Shown here one piece after another: positions 25,174 to 34,377 of a DNA stretch of 58,936 bases. The notes beneath the pieces are model-generated. The model was not told the origin of the DNA, did not search any database, and worked only from the letters and a program-made list of their open reading frames with translations. The translations under genes and the position numbers were made by a program. This stretch comes from Cryobacterium arcticum (lineage in GTDB: Bacteria > Actinomycetota > Actinomycetes > Actinomycetales > Microbacteriaceae): contig NZ_CP016284.1 in the NCBI RefSeq assembly GCF_001679725.1, forward strand, positions 1 through 58,936. Direction: 5' to 3'. The first letter of the stretch is position 1, and every line of letters begins with the position of its first letter.

Positions 25174-26038
25174 CCACGAGGGCAACCCGGTTACCCACGG
25201 CCGCGCAACGGTGAACGGAGTGCGTCTGCACTACGTCATCGCAGGAAAGGGTGAACCGCTCGTTCTCGTGCACGGCGTGCCGAAGACCTGGTACTACTGG
25301 CACCGCATCATCCCGATCCTGAGCGAGTTCTACACCGTCATCGCCCCCGATGTGCGCGGCTTCGGCGACTCGTTCCGCCCCAAAGACGGCTATGACATGG
25401 AGACCGTCGCCGACGACATCGTCGCCCTGGTCGGCGAACTCGGCTATGACCGCTTTCGGCTGGCCGGTGAGGACTGGGGCGCTGCGTTCGCCTACGCGAT
25501 CGCAGCGAAGTACCCCGAGAAGGTGCAGAAGCTCTCGTACGGCGAGATGCTACTGCCTGGCTTCGGCCTCGAGGAGTGGTCGAACCTCAGCGCCGAGAAC
25601 GTGAAGAGCAACCACTTTCTGTGGCACGTCAACTTCTTCCACGTTCGCGACATTCCGGAACTGCTCATCACCGGTCGCGAAAAGCTCTTCTGGGAGACGT
25701 GGATGAAGAACGAGACCTATGACCCGGCGGCGATCACGCCCGACTGCGTCGACGAATGGGCTCGCACGTCATCGGCTCCGGGCGGTCTTCGGGCGATCTT
25801 CGAGGTCTACCGCGAGACCTTCAAGAACATCGAAGACGACACCCGGTGGGCCCAGACCAAGTTGCCGATGCCGGTTCTCGCCGTCGGCAGCGAGTACTTC
25901 ATCGGCACCGAGGTCAAGAACCAGATGGAGCGCGTCTCCGACAACGTGACCTATGTACAGCTCGACTGCGGACACAGCATGGCGCTCGAACGCCCCCGTC
26001 AGCTCGCCGACCACCTCATCGAATTCTTCAAAGACTGA
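25157..26038 (+). CDS. Alpha/beta hydrolase, epoxide-hydrolase-like
   Basis: The oxyanion-hole motif HGVPKTWYYWH lies near residue 35. The nucleophile elbow GEDWGA (about 105-110) has Asp as nucleophile, as in epoxide hydrolases and haloalkane dehalogenases, not Ser. The catalytic His is in DCGHSMALERP near 275. A helical cap lies between. The expected chemistry is opening of an epoxide, or halide or lactone hydrolysis, through an alkyl-enzyme ester. An Asp-nucleophile hydrolase inside a sugar-type operon is unusual. Start ATG 25157 with AAAGGA upstream; the longer open frame overlaps the oxidoreductase gene. Confidence 0.78.
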   Translation: MLNITDHEGNPVTHGRATVNGVRLHYVIAGKGEPLVLVHGVPKTWYYWHRIIPILSEFYTVIAPDVRGFGDSFRPKDGYDMETVADDIVALVGELGYDRFRLAGEDWGAAFAYAIAAKYPEKVQKLSYGEMLLPGFGLEEWSNLSAENVKSNHFLWHVNFFHVRDIPELLITGREKLFWETWMKNETYDPAAITPDCVDEWARTSSAPGGLRAIFEVYRETFKNIEDDTRWAQTKLPMPVLAVGSEYFIGTEVKNQMERVSDNVTYVQLDCGHSMALERPRQLADHLIEFFKD

Positions 26039-26064
26039 ACTCTGCCGATCAAAGGAGATCGCCC

Positions 26065-27222
26065 ATGGCACTGAAAAAAACCATCCGCTACGCCGGAGTC
26101 GTGGCCGGTGCGGCCGCGCTCACGCTGGCGTTCGCCGGCTGCACTCCCAACTCGGGAAACCCGTCTTCGTCGGGAGCTGCCCAGGCAGACAAGACGGTCA
26201 TCGACCAGTTTCTGCTCGCTCCGTCCGACGCAACCGTCTTCACGGCGAAGACGGCGAGTTCGGCCGTGACAGGCCCGATCTCGGGTGGGCAGGTCTACCT
26301 GCCCTACACCGACGTTCTGCCTCTTCCCGACGGCCCGGTGGGCGACCCGAGCAAGACTTATACCGTGTGCTTCTCGCAGGCCCTGACAGGGTCGACGTGG
26401 GCCGTCGAACAGCAGGAGAGTGCCCAAATCGAGGCGGCGAGACATCCGAATGTCAAAGTGCTCTACTACAACACGAACAATGACCCTCTGAAGCAGGTTG
26501 CCGACGTCGACTCGTGCTTGGCCCAGAAGGTCGACGCGGTTGTCATCTGGCCGCACTCCGTCGAACCGTTGACACCCGAGATCGAGAAGGTCAAGGCAGC
26601 CGGAACGGTGGTCGTGGGTATGGAGCGCACCGTCGCCACTCGCGACTACGACTCCTGGGTGTACCTCGACAACGCGCAGGCCACTCGTGACCTCGCCAAG
26701 GCGGTCGGCGAGAAGCTCGGCGGTCAGGGAACGGTCGTCGAAGTGGATGGTGCGATCGGATCGTCACCGCAGATTCTCCGCCGGGCGGGCTTCGTGGACG
26801 CTCTCAAGGAGCTCTACCCGAACATCACCGTCGAGTTCACGGCCCCGACCGACTACAGCCGGGGGCAGGGTTACAAGGTGACCCTCGACTACCTGCAGGC
26901 GAACCCGGACAAGAAGATCGATGCGTTCTACTCCGAGTACACCGAGACCGGTTTCGGTGTTGCCCAGGCGCTCAAGGACTACAACAAGAGCGACATTCCC
27001 CAGTACTCGATCGTCGATGGTCAGGCGGCGGTGCAGGGAGTGCTCGACGGAACGTTCGAAGCTGTCGCGCCCTGGAACCCTCTGCACGGTGACGTGGGTC
27101 TTCGTGCTGCGTTGTACCACCTGGTCGGCAAGGACGTGCCGCAGAACATCCTTCTGCAGCAGCCACCGCTGATCACGAAGGAAAACGCCCAGGAGCAGCT
27201 GCAGCAGACCTGGCCCGGCTGA
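26065..27222 (+). CDS. Sugar ABC transporter substrate-binding lipoprotein
   Basis: The signal peptide ends in lipobox FAGC at residues 24-27. The mature protein is a two-lobed Peripla_BP_4-type binder, with TYTVCFSQALTGSTWAVEQQ opening lobe one and VDAVVIWPHSVEPLTPEIEKVKAAG following. This is the ribose/galactose class that works with RbsA/RbsC-type partners. Start ATG 26065 with AAAGGAG upstream. It delivers the substrate of the cluster to the ATPase and permease encoded next. The substrate is unknown. Confidence 0.87.
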   Translation: MALKKTIRYAGVVAGAAALTLAFAGCTPNSGNPSSSGAAQADKTVIDQFLLAPSDATVFTAKTASSAVTGPISGGQVYLPYTDVLPLPDGPVGDPSKTYTVCFSQALTGSTWAVEQQESAQIEAARHPNVKVLYYNTNNDPLKQVADVDSCLAQKVDAVVIWPHSVEPLTPEIEKVKAAGTVVVGMERTVATRDYDSWVYLDNAQATRDLAKAVGEKLGGQGTVVEVDGAIGSSPQILRRAGFVDALKELYPNITVEFTAPTDYSRGQGYKVTLDYLQANPDKKIDAFYSEYTETGFGVAQALKDYNKSDIPQYSIVDGQAAVQGVLDGTFEAVAPWNPLHGDVGLRAALYHLVGKDVPQNILLQQPPLITKENAQEQLQQTWPG

Positions 27223-27229
27223 GACACTC

Positions 27230-28771
27230 ATGACCATCACGAGAACCGATGATGCCCGGGAGGGAGAGGAAGCGGTGCGCCCGCTTCTCTCCCTTCGTGG
27301 GATCTCGAAGAAGTACCCGGGCGTGCAGGCGCTCTCCGACGTCAGCCTCGAGCTCCGTGCCGGCCAGGGTCACGCTCTGGTCGGCGAGAACGGCGCGGGG
27401 AAGTCGACGCTCATCAAGGTCATCGCCGGTCTGGTCGCCCCCGACGAGGGCGAGATCCTGGTGAACGGTGCTGTCACTGTCATTCGCACGCCCGCAGGTG
27501 CGCGCAAGCTCAGTATCAGCCTCGTGCCGCAGGAGATCTCCCTGGCCGAGGATCGCAGCGTCGCCGAGAACATCTTTCTCGGGCAACTGCCGCGCCGGGC
27601 AGGGTTCGTCAACCAGAAGCTGCTGCTTCGCCGAGCCTCCGCGCTGCTCACGCGGCTCGGACTGCCGAACGTCGACCCGCGCCTCGAGCTCGGCGAACTG
27701 TCACCGGCCGTCAAGCAGATGGTCATGATCGCGCGGGGCATCGCGTCGAACGGCAAGATCTTCATTCTCGACGAGCCGACAGCCACCCTCACCGGCCCCG
27801 AGATCGAGCGTCTGTTCACCGTCATCGACGAGCTCAAGCGTGAGGGGGCGGCGGTGTTGTATGTCAGCCACCGTCTGTCAGAGCTGGAGCGGGTGGCGGA
27901 ATGGATCACGGTGCTGCGCGATGGACGCGTCGTGCAACGGATGCCGATGGCCGGCACGAGCGAAGACGACCTCGTCCAAGCGATGGTCGGTCGCTCGGTC
28001 GAACGCTTCTTCGACACGAAGACCGGGCATGAGACCGTGGGGGATGTGCTTCTCGAGGTCTCCGGCCTCGGGCGTGACGGTGCCTTCTCGGACATCTCGT
28101 TCAGTCTGCGTGCGGGCGAGATCGTCGGCCTCAGCGGCCTGGTCGGCGCGGGCCGCACCGAGGTGGCGAAGGCCATCTTCGGAATAGACAAGTACGACCG
28201 GGGAAGCGTGTCGGTGGCCGGCCGGTCGCGAAAGATCCGGTCCCCGCGAGACGCCATCAAGGCGGGAATCGCGCTCGTGCCTGAAGAGCGCAAGGCAGAA
28301 GCGCTGGTGCTCGACTTCTCCATCTCGAACAACATCGTGCTGCCCCACCTCGCCGAACTCAGCGTGCTGCGGTTCTTCAGGGAACGCCGCCTCTCGAAGT
28401 ACAGCAGCACCGTTGCGAAGAAGGCCGGGGTGAAGGCGCCGAGCGTGCAGACGAGAGTCGGATCGCTCAGCGGCGGCAACCAGCAGAAGGTCGTGCTCGC
28501 CCGATGGTTCACCAGCCACCCGAAGGTGTACCTGCTCGATGAGCCCACCCGAGGCATCGACGTCGGAGCAAAGGCCGAGATCTACCAGGCGATCGGCGGC
28601 TTCGCGCAAAGCGGAGCCACGGCCCTGGTCATCTCCTCCGAACTGCCCGAACTCCTCGGAATCTGCGACCGCATTCTCGTGATGCGCCAGGGGCGCATCG
28701 TGGGCGAAATGACGGCCGCAGCCGCCACGGAAAAATCCCTCCTCGAACTTGCGATTGGAACGACATCATGA
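27230..28771 (+). CDS. Sugar ABC transporter ATPase (RbsA/MglA type)
   Basis: Two fused nucleotide-binding domains in 513 residues. The first has Walker A GENGAGKST near residue 57, Walker B FILDEP near 180 and the following switch His in YVSHRLSEL. The second has the usual degenerate P-loop GLVGAGRTE near 302, signature LSGGNQQKV near 415 and Walker B YLLDEPTRGID. This duplication with one degenerate site is typical of ribose/galactose/xylose importers. Overlaps the permease gene by four bases. Confidence 0.9.
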   Translation: MTITRTDDAREGEEAVRPLLSLRGISKKYPGVQALSDVSLELRAGQGHALVGENGAGKSTLIKVIAGLVAPDEGEILVNGAVTVIRTPAGARKLSISLVPQEISLAEDRSVAENIFLGQLPRRAGFVNQKLLLRRASALLTRLGLPNVDPRLELGELSPAVKQMVMIARGIASNGKIFILDEPTATLTGPEIERLFTVIDELKREGAAVLYVSHRLSELERVAEWITVLRDGRVVQRMPMAGTSEDDLVQAMVGRSVERFFDTKTGHETVGDVLLEVSGLGRDGAFSDISFSLRAGEIVGLSGLVGAGRTEVAKAIFGIDKYDRGSVSVAGRSRKIRSPRDAIKAGIALVPEERKAEALVLDFSISNNIVLPHLAELSVLRFFRERRLSKYSSTVAKKAGVKAPSVQTRVGSLSGGNQQKVVLARWFTSHPKVYLLDEPTRGIDVGAKAEIYQAIGGFAQSGATALVISSELPELLGICDRILVMRQGRIVGEMTAAAATEKSLLELAIGTTS

Positions 28772-29847
28772 CGCAGAGAGTCACACAAGCACCGCCCGAT
28801 TCTCCCGACCTGACCCGCTCCGCTGTGGCGAGATCGCGCGCGAGCCGAATTCTTGCAGCCAGCGGGATGCTGCCTGCACTGATCGTGCTCATCCTGATCG
28901 GTACAGCCCTCTCGCCGTCCTTTCTCACCGCGACGAACTTCTCGAACGTTCTGCGGCTCGGGGCCGTCATCGGTCTTCTGGCCATCGGTCAGACTCTCGT
29001 GATTCTCTCCGGCGGAGGCGGAATCGACCTCTCTGTGGCGGCCGTGGCAGCAGCTTCAGCGATCGTCGGAGCGCAGTACCAGGGGTACGGACTGCCGGCG
29101 ATGATCGTCGCGAGCCTCGTAGCAGGCGGCTTCTTCGGCCTGATCAACGGGTTGGGCGTCGCTTTAGCCGGGCTGCAACCGTTCATCGTCACACTGGCGA
29201 CGATGACCATCGCGCGCGGAGTCGGTTTCGAACTGACCAACGCGCAACCGCTCTACCTCTCCGCTCCGGGCCTCGAAACGCTCTCCCGGGGTGCGCCCCT
29301 GGGCATTCCCGTGCCGATCATCATCCTGGGGCTCGCTGTCATCGTCGGGCAGATACTCCTGAGTCGCACGACTTTCGGAAGAAGTCTCTACGCTGTCGGC
29401 GGGAACGAGGAGGCCGCCTTCGGAGCGGGTATCAACGTTCGTGCGTACCGCATCGGCGTCTACGTGATCAGCGGCCTGTTGGCTGCTCTCGCCGGCATCA
29501 TCGGCGAGGCACAGCTCAACACGGCAGACCCGAACTTCGCGAACGGCTACGAACTGAGCGCGATCGCCGCAGTGGTGGTCGGCGGCGCACTGCTGTCGGG
29601 CGGCAAGGGAACGATCGTCGGCACGCTCATCGGAGTCGTGATCATGGCGCTCGTGTCCAACCTGCTGAACCTGTTGAACGTCAACCCCTGGACCAACCTG
29701 ATGGTGACCGGCCTCATCATCGTGGTTGTCGTTGCCCTGAATCGGCCGCGCGGAACCCGCACACGCAAGTCGGCAGTGCTCAGCACGCTGCCGCTGTTCG
29801 GAGCGTTTCTGCTCGGGGCGATCATCCTGTACGGCATTCTGAAATAG
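28768..29847 (+). CDS. Sugar ABC transporter permease (RbsC type)
   Basis: About ten hydrophobic segments over 359 residues. Family landmarks include GLLAIGQTLVILSGGGGIDLS near residue 70 and FGRSLYAVGGNEEAAFGAGI near 205 (the cytoplasmic coupling loop), with LSGGKGTIVGTLIGV near 285. It forms the membrane channel with the preceding ATPase. It overlaps the ATPase stop, so expression is coupled. Nothing suggests damage. Confidence 0.9.
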   Translation: MTQRVTQAPPDSPDLTRSAVARSRASRILAASGMLPALIVLILIGTALSPSFLTATNFSNVLRLGAVIGLLAIGQTLVILSGGGGIDLSVAAVAAASAIVGAQYQGYGLPAMIVASLVAGGFFGLINGLGVALAGLQPFIVTLATMTIARGVGFELTNAQPLYLSAPGLETLSRGAPLGIPVPIIILGLAVIVGQILLSRTTFGRSLYAVGGNEEAAFGAGINVRAYRIGVYVISGLLAALAGIIGEAQLNTADPNFANGYELSAIAAVVVGGALLSGGKGTIVGTLIGVVIMALVSNLLNLLNVNPWTNLMVTGLIIVVVVALNRPRGTRTRKSAVLSTLPLFGAFLLGAIILYGILK

Positions 29848-29871
29848 CTCACCAAAAGACAAGGAATCACC

Positions 29872-30900
29872 ATGCGAGCCGTAATCCTGCCCGGCGACAA
29901 GAAAGTCACCGTCATCGATAGACCCACCCCCGAACCGGGACCCTTCGATGTGCTGGTGAAGACGCAGGCCTCCGCCATCTGCCGGAGCGACATGAGCATC
30001 TACTACGGAACGCCGATCGTCGGTGGGAACGCGGCGAGCTCGTCGCCGGTCGTTCCCGGGCACGAAGCTGCGGGCATCGTCACCGCGGTGGGTAGCGCCG
30101 TCACGACGGTCGCAGTCGGCGACCGGGTTGCGGCCTATCTCGCGCTGGGGTGCGGACACTGCGAGTACTGCGCCACCGGCTATCTCATGCTCTGCGAGCA
30201 GTGGAAGTGTTTCGGCTTCGACGTGGACGGCGGGGATGCAGAGTACTTCACCGTTCCCGAGAAGAACATCCTGCCGCTGCCCGACAGTCTCTCCTTCGCC
30301 GCTGGGGCGGTCATGACCGACATGATCGGCAGCCAGTACCACGTTCAGAAACAGCTGGGAGTGAACGGGCGCACAACGGTCGCGGTGATCGGCCTCGGGC
30401 CGATGGGTTCTGCGGCCGTACTCATCGGCAAGGCGTTCGGCGCACGTGTGATCGCGGTGGACGTGCTCGACAGTCGCCTCAAGCAGGCACAGGAACTCGG
30501 CGCCGATGAGCTCGTCAACAGCGCGGAGGTGGATGCTGCACCACGAATCCGGGAGCTGACTCGCGGCCGCGGTGCCGAAGTGACGATCGACTGCTCGGGA
30601 AACCCAGCAGGTCAGAACACGGCCCTGGATGCGGCAGCGAAACAGGGCTCCGTAGCCTTCGTCGGAGAATCCCGGGCAACCGAGATCCACCCGAGCGATC
30701 AGCTGCTGAGAAAGTTGCTCACCGTCGTGGGCGGCTGGTACTTCCCCCTCGGAGACTGGGCCGAGATCGTGCGATTCGTCGAAGATCGCGGCATCCCGGT
30801 GGAGAAGCTCATCAGCCACGAGTTCAGCATCGAGGATGCCGAAGACGCCTTCGGCGCCTTCGATCGTCGAGAGACCGAGAAAGCGGTCTTCGTCTGGTGA
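29872..30900 (+). CDS. Zinc-dependent medium-chain alcohol dehydrogenase
   Basis: Zn/NAD(P) dehydrogenase. Catalytic zinc ligands are Cys in AICRSDMS (about 39) and GHEAAG (about 65). The structural zinc loop CGHCEYCATGYLMLC (about 96-110) has all four cysteines. The nucleotide fold is VAVIGLGPMGSAAVLIG near 170. Of the sorbitol/idonate/threonine dehydrogenase type, it would act on a secondary alcohol of a sugar or polyol. It sits between importer and isomerases, so it probably performs a second oxidation in the pathway. Start ATG 29872 with AAGGA upstream. Confidence 0.85.
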   Translation: MRAVILPGDKKVTVIDRPTPEPGPFDVLVKTQASAICRSDMSIYYGTPIVGGNAASSSPVVPGHEAAGIVTAVGSAVTTVAVGDRVAAYLALGCGHCEYCATGYLMLCEQWKCFGFDVDGGDAEYFTVPEKNILPLPDSLSFAAGAVMTDMIGSQYHVQKQLGVNGRTTVAVIGLGPMGSAAVLIGKAFGARVIAVDVLDSRLKQAQELGADELVNSAEVDAAPRIRELTRGRGAEVTIDCSGNPAGQNTALDAAAKQGSVAFVGESRATEIHPSDQLLRKLLTVVGGWYFPLGDWAEIVRFVEDRGIPVEKLISHEFSIEDAEDAFGAFDRRETEKAVFVW

Positions 30901-30960
30901 TGCAGCCGGAGTGTCGTGAGCGTACCCAGTCTGTCAACCGAGAAAGCTAAGGAAGAGCCA

Positions 30961-31812
30961 GTGCTTAGATACACCGCAGAAATTCTGCCTTACCACGACA
31001 TCGAATTCGAACATGCCGTACGCGACCTGGCCGACATCGGGTTCAGTGAGATCAACCTCTGGTCGAGCGCGTCGCCGCTTGGCCATCATGTGAACCCGGG
31101 CGATGACCCGCACGAGATTCTCCGGGTGTTGGAGAAGTATCGGATGCGTCCGTGCGGCCTGACCGTCTACGGCAAGAACCAGCAGGAGATCCTCGAGCGG
31201 GTCGAGTTCGCCAAGGAGCTCGGAATCGACACCGTCATCTTCGACTGCGAAGCGAACTACACCGACTTCGTCTCGAGCTTCCTGCCTCCCATCGTGGAGG
31301 CGGGTGCTCGCAACGGCGTGCGAATCGCTGTGGAGAACCACCTCACCGTACCCTTCTCGGCCACATTCGAGTCGGGTGGCAACGAAGACCGTCGGTGGGA
31401 TGAAGGTGTCGACACTCTCGCCCAGATCAAGCGACTCGTGAGGGACATCGACGATCCGTACCTGGGCGTCTGCGTTGCGCCGCCGCATCTCTGGGTGATG
31501 CAGGAGACGCTGACCGAAGTGATCAGCTTCCTGGCAGAGCGCAAACGGCTGTACTACTACTACGTGTGGGACATCGACCGCGACTACCGCCACGGCGTCG
31601 ACGGGCTGAACTTCGGCCCGGGCGAAAAGCAACTGCCCCGCCCCGACGGCACTCTCGATCACCGTGTTCTGCTCAGTGCCCTCGATCGAGTCGGATACAC
31701 CGGTCCCGTGAGTCTCAAGTGCCACGGCACGGCGGGGTGGAGCCTCGAGCGGATCGGCGCTGAACTGCGCGCATCAGACGCTTACGTTCGCGCCTGCCTG
31801 CCCGCAGACTGA
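30961..31812 (+). CDS. TIM-barrel sugar isomerase/epimerase (AP-endonuclease-2 fold)
   Basis: Start GTG 30961 is preferred since AAGGAAGAG lies just upstream; another GTG at 30916 is possible. The barrel is recognised from GFSEINLWSS, VIFDCEANYTDF, IAVENHLTV (metal-binding Glu), YLGVCVAPPHL and VSLKCHG at the C-terminal ends of its strands. Members isomerise or epimerise keto-sugars, or act as lyases on 3-keto-glycosides, using a divalent metal. It probably acts after the Gfo/Idh oxidation step. The substrate cannot be read from sequence. Confidence 0.78.
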   Translation: MLRYTAEILPYHDIEFEHAVRDLADIGFSEINLWSSASPLGHHVNPGDDPHEILRVLEKYRMRPCGLTVYGKNQQEILERVEFAKELGIDTVIFDCEANYTDFVSSFLPPIVEAGARNGVRIAVENHLTVPFSATFESGGNEDRRWDEGVDTLAQIKRLVRDIDDPYLGVCVAPPHLWVMQETLTEVISFLAERKRLYYYYVWDIDRDYRHGVDGLNFGPGEKQLPRPDGTLDHRVLLSALDRVGYTGPVSLKCHGTAGWSLERIGAELRASDAYVRACLPAD

Positions 31813-31837
31813 GACCGGAAACGCCAGAGAGAGGTAC

Positions 31838-32893
31838 ATGATGCAAGCCGACAGCGCTGCCGGGCATCCGGTCACCCTGTTCACCGGCCAGTGGGCCGAC
31901 CTTCCGCTCGAGGAAATCGCCGAATTGGCCAGCTCATGGGGGTATGACGGTCTGGAGATCGCGTGCGGAGGCGAACATCTCGACGTTCGGCGTGCCGCCG
32001 AAGACGACAGCTACCTCGCAGCGCGGCTCGACATCCTGAAGCGGCACGGCCTCGGAGTCTGGGCGATCTCGAACCACCTGACCGGGCAGGCTGTCTGCGA
32101 TGATCCGATCGATTTCCGTCACCGGGCCATTGTCGATTCGCGGGTCTGGGGCGATGGTGATGCTGAGGGGGTCAGGCAGAGAGCCGCCGACGAGCTCAAG
32201 CTGACGGCGAGGGTGGCCCGGCGGATGGGAGTCGACACGGTGGTGGGGTTCTCCGGGTCGAGCATCTGGCCGTACGTGGCGATGTTCCCCCCGGTTCCGG
32301 CCGAGGTGATCGAAGCGGGATACCAGGACTTCGCCGACCGTTTCAACCCCATCCTCGACGTCTTCGATTCTGAGGGGGTCAGATTTGCGCTCGAGGTGCA
32401 TCCGAGCGAGATCGCCTACGACTACTGGACCTCGGCCAGGACGCTCGATGCCGTCGACCATCGTCAGGCCTTCGGGTTCAACTGGGACCCGAGTCACATG
32501 CTGTGGCAGGGGATCGACCCTGCCGGTTTCATCGTCGACTTCGCAGACCGCATCTACCACGTCGACTGCAAAGACACCCGCCTGAGGCCCGCCGACGGTC
32601 GGTCGGGGATTCTGGGTTCGCACCGCGCCTGGGGCGACCCGCGCCGTCGTTGGGACTTCGTGTCGACGGGTCATGGAGACGTCGCCTGGGAAGACGCGTT
32701 CCGGGCTCTGAACTCGATCGGCTACCCGGGCCCGATCTCGGTCGAATGGGAAGACGCGGGAATGGAGCGCCGGCATGGCGCCCGGGAGGCGGTGGACTTC
32801 ATTCGTTCACTGCTCTGGGAGAAGCCGACCTCGTCATTCGATGCTGCTTTCAGCTCCAAAGCGAGCGCGGAACCGGACATCCTGCCCTCGTAG
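31838..32893 (+). CDS. Second TIM-barrel sugar isomerase/epimerase
   Basis: IolE/xylose-isomerase-like barrel of 351 residues. Metal ligands are visible in FALEVHPSEI (Glu), FNWDPSHMLW (Asp and His), YHVDCKDTRL (His/Asp) and SVEWEDAGMER (Glu). SWGYDGLEIACGG opens the barrel. Only distantly similar to the preceding isomerase, so the two likely catalyse successive steps. Last intact gene of the cluster; after it lies a non-coding stretch with a gene remnant. The C-terminal 25 residues look disordered. Confidence 0.8.
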   Translation: MMQADSAAGHPVTLFTGQWADLPLEEIAELASSWGYDGLEIACGGEHLDVRRAAEDDSYLAARLDILKRHGLGVWAISNHLTGQAVCDDPIDFRHRAIVDSRVWGDGDAEGVRQRAADELKLTARVARRMGVDTVVGFSGSSIWPYVAMFPPVPAEVIEAGYQDFADRFNPILDVFDSEGVRFALEVHPSEIAYDYWTSARTLDAVDHRQAFGFNWDPSHMLWQGIDPAGFIVDFADRIYHVDCKDTRLRPADGRSGILGSHRAWGDPRRRWDFVSTGHGDVAWEDAFRALNSIGYPGPISVEWEDAGMERRHGAREAVDFIRSLLWEKPTSSFDAAFSSKASAEPDILPS

Positions 32894-32946
32894 ATACGCC
32901 TTCCCGCGAGGAAGCAGCTGAAAATCCGACCGGCTATCGGGCGCTC

Positions 32947-33072
32947 TCACTTCAGGCCTGTGCGGACGAAACTTAGTAGGGCGTCGATGAGCGCGGCGGG
33001 CGCGTCCTCCGCAACGTGATGGCCGGAATCGAAGCCATGCCCGCGGACATCCGAAGCGCCCCCTGCTGCTAA
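32947..33072 (-). pseudogene. 3' remnant of an alpha/beta hydrolase gene
   Basis: Minus-strand translation ending at 32947 gives SDVRGHGFDSGHHVAEDAP followed by AALIDALLSFVRTGLK and a stop. This is the usual C-terminus of alpha/beta hydrolases: catalytic His in SGHHVAE and the final helix. No start or upstream body exists, so only about 40 codons survive. It marks a deletion or insertion border at the right edge of the catabolic cluster. The rest of 32894-33474 shows no convincing gene. Confidence 0.7.
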
Positions 33073-33474
33073 CCCTAGTTAGAACAGTCGTTTACCTGGC
33101 CGGATGTTGAGTTGGGCAGTACCGATGCCTTTGGAGTTTTGGTTCGCCGTAGTATGACCTGATCTTGACAGATTGCGAGCATCGCACGCGTCGGCGACTG
33201 TCTCATCTCGTCTTGCAACGCTACGTATCCGAGGCGTCTCATCCCGCGGGCGTCAGTAGAGTCACTGCCCCCACAGCTCGCGGGCTGGTTCGTCTCGCAA
33301 CCACGTCTCACTCGGGACGGCCCGGTTTGCGGACGCATCACCTAGTTCCGAGACACGAGCATCAACTGCATTCCGTGGTCAATACGTCCTGGAGCGGCCG
33401 TTTTCAATCACGCTGATCTGCCCGCTCCCTTAGACGGCGGGGCGTGTGTCTGCCGGTACCAGTAAGGTCCACAC

Positions 33475-34377
33475 ATGGCCATTCCTTTGCGCACAGACCT
33501 CCGAAGTTTGCTTACGCTCGGACGAATTGTTCAGCTGTGCGATGCAGCCGGCGACCAGCCAGTGAGTAACAATGCCGTTCTCGAAGCGTCCCCTGGGGGG
33601 ACGGACTCACGAGAGTTACGCGAGGATCTGCAGACACTCGACGCTGACGGTCATGTCAGCATCGACGAGCGACTCAGCGGCGCATGGAGCGTCAAGCCCA
33701 CTAACTCGGGCAGGACAGCGTGGGCAAGAGTCGAAGAGTCCAGAAACAGCCCTCGTGATCGTCGCCGGCAAATGCGCGACGAATTCCTCATGTGGCTCTA
33801 TGACGAACTAGAAAACGGGTTGGCTCCGACTGCGGAGGATTTTCTTAGTACAGACGCGTCCTTCATGGGACTCACCTATACACAAGAAGACCTCGCGCGA
33901 ACGGGCGAATGGCTACTGGAGCGTGGTTTCATCAGAGGGCCCGGAGCATGGGGAAGGCCTTATCCGATTCACCCAGAGATCACCGCTAAAGGACAGCTAT
34001 ATGTCGAAGAGGAGCGTTCCGTGCACGAATCCCCGGCATCAGTCGGCTCAACCACTTTTCATAACACCGTCAACGGGCCAGCGATGCTAGCTCAGAACAG
34101 TCAGCACGTTATTCAAAACCAGAATGTGAATGCTTGGAAGGACGATGCACGCAGCCTGGCTGATGCGGTCGTGCAGCTCGCGCACGTAATCCCGGACGGC
34201 AAGAACCTCGCCGGACCCGCCACGGAGCTGCGAGCTGAGATCGACGGCGACGCACGACCGACACGAGTTCGTGAACTCGTTGACAGCATCGTCAAAGCGC
34301 TGAGCACTGGTGCCGGCGGAGCATTGGGCGGCGCTCTCGTGACCCAGGCTGCCGCACTCCTCGGGACGTTACCCTAG
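33475..34377 (+). CDS. Unknown protein with winged-helix-like domains and a repeat-like linker
   Basis: Three hundred residues. The N-terminal part (residues 10-75) and the middle (100-180) each resemble winged helices (LREDLQTLDADGHVSIDERL; GEWLLERGFIRGPG). Residues 190-222 form an Asn-rich beta segment (STTFHNTVNGPAM, then LAQNSQHVIQNQNV). Such Asn-rich segments occur as linkers or oligomerisation strands between sensor and effector domains in bacterial defence-type proteins. A helical C-terminal domain ends in a Gly/Ala-rich hydrophobic stretch (GGALGGALVTQAAALLG). No family was recognised. It converges on the small gene at 34369 and overlaps it by nine bases. Confidence 0.55.
   Translation: MAIPLRTDLRSLLTLGRIVQLCDAAGDQPVSNNAVLEASPGGTDSRELREDLQTLDADGHVSIDERLSGAWSVKPTNSGRTAWARVEESRNSPRDRRRQMRDEFLMWLYDELENGLAPTAEDFLSTDASFMGLTYTQEDLARTGEWLLERGFIRGPGAWGRPYPIHPEITAKGQLYVEEERSVHESPASVGSTTFHNTVNGPAMLAQNSQHVIQNQNVNAWKDDARSLADAVVQLAHVIPDGKNLAGPATELRAEIDGDARPTRVRELVDSIVKALSTGAGGALGGALVTQAAALLGTLP

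Noticed and set aside
29164..30819. Long minus-strand open frame of 551 codons opposite the permease and dehydrogenase genes
   Set aside because: It is the mirror of well-supported plus-strand genes in GC-rich DNA and has no recognisable domain; the same holds for the minus frames at 10206-11675 and 27370-28557 and the plus frames at 22806-23777 and 54072-55016.
23935..32893. Levoglucosan or inositol pathway assignment
   Set aside because: The oxidoreductase and barrel enzymes would fit in part, but the gene set differs and substrate cannot be inferred from motifs alone.
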